A stretch of 6,393 bases of DNA from Pseudomonadota bacterium. Lineage in GTDB: Bacteria; Desulfobacterota; BSN033; G020346125. This document shows, in pieces, positions 6,379 to 6,393 of the stretch; positions within the stretch are counted from its first letter, which is position 1; the number at the start of each line of letters is the position of its first letter. Location: contig DAOVIU010000075.1 of assembly GCA_030673585.1 (NCBI GenBank), positions 1-6,393 of the forward strand. The letters are read 5' to 3'. The position numbers were made by a program, and so were the translations under genes. The notes beneath the pieces were generated by a model. That model searched no databases. It saw only the letters and a list, made by a program, of their open reading frames with translations, and was not told where the DNA came from.

Positions 6379-6393
6379 GCGATAGGGAATGGA

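Larger units (their letters stand above)
6068..6393. other. Non-coding region between divergent promoters
   Basis: No convincing gene was found on either strand in these 326 bases. The thioesterase frame stays open leftward from 6331, but the residues before about position 85 of that frame resemble no hotdog protein and span the predicted promoter at 6102-6129. A 65-residue plus-strand frame (6180-6377) has no Shine-Dalgarno site and no recognisable features. What the region does hold is the leftward thioesterase promoter, a rightward promoter at 6351-6378, and the dyad-symmetric segment at 6200-6270. It looks like a regulatory boundary of the cluster. Confidence 0.6.

Overview
The window is a tightly organised catabolic or respiratory cluster, with every recognisable gene on the minus strand. 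Read in the direction of transcription (right to left) it holds a PaaI-type hotdog thioesterase, a family III (CaiB/FRC-type) acyl-CoA transferase, an acyl-CoA dehydrogenase-family flavoprotein, FixA (ETF beta type), FixB (ETF alpha type) and FixC, which runs off the left edge. FixX, the small ferredoxin that normally follows fixC, would lie just outside and cannot be seen.

The source looks bacterial and probably anaerobic. The base composition is moderately GC-rich, AGG arginine codons are frequent, most genes have clear purine-rich Shine-Dalgarno sites, and the fixABC set plus CoA-ester enzymes is the kind of cluster often found in Desulfobacterota and other anaerobes. This placement is inference; no marker gene is present.

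Layout: 1-1162 fixC (3' end missing); 1230-2216 fixB; 2232-3011 fixA; 3016-4164 acyl-CoA dehydrogenase; 4279-5475 CoA transferase; 5642-6067 thioesterase; 6068-6393 a non-coding, apparently divergent upstream region. Two good sigma70-like promoters read leftward, one before the thioesterase (TTGACA-N16-TATGAT) and one before the CoA transferase (TTGACA-N17-TATTGT). A third, with a perfect TATAAT, reads rightward out of the window. The dehydrogenase, fixA and fixB are separated by only 4 and 15 bases and are surely co-transcribed.

Working model: the CoA transferase loads an organic acid onto CoA, the dehydrogenase-family flavoprotein oxidises or reduces the Calpha-Cbeta bond of the thioester, and FixABC(X) is its dedicated electron partner, probably flavin-based bifurcating. 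The thioesterase hydrolyses surplus or product CoA esters. The set CoA transferase + CaiA-like flavoprotein + FixABC(X) recalls the carnitine/crotonobetaine reduction system (caiA, caiB, fixABCX) of enterobacteria, but without the other cai genes in view. The dehydrogenase also shares with CaiA the loss of the usual C-terminal catalytic glutamate, with a glutamate at the alternative helix-G position. The substrate cannot be read from the sequence.
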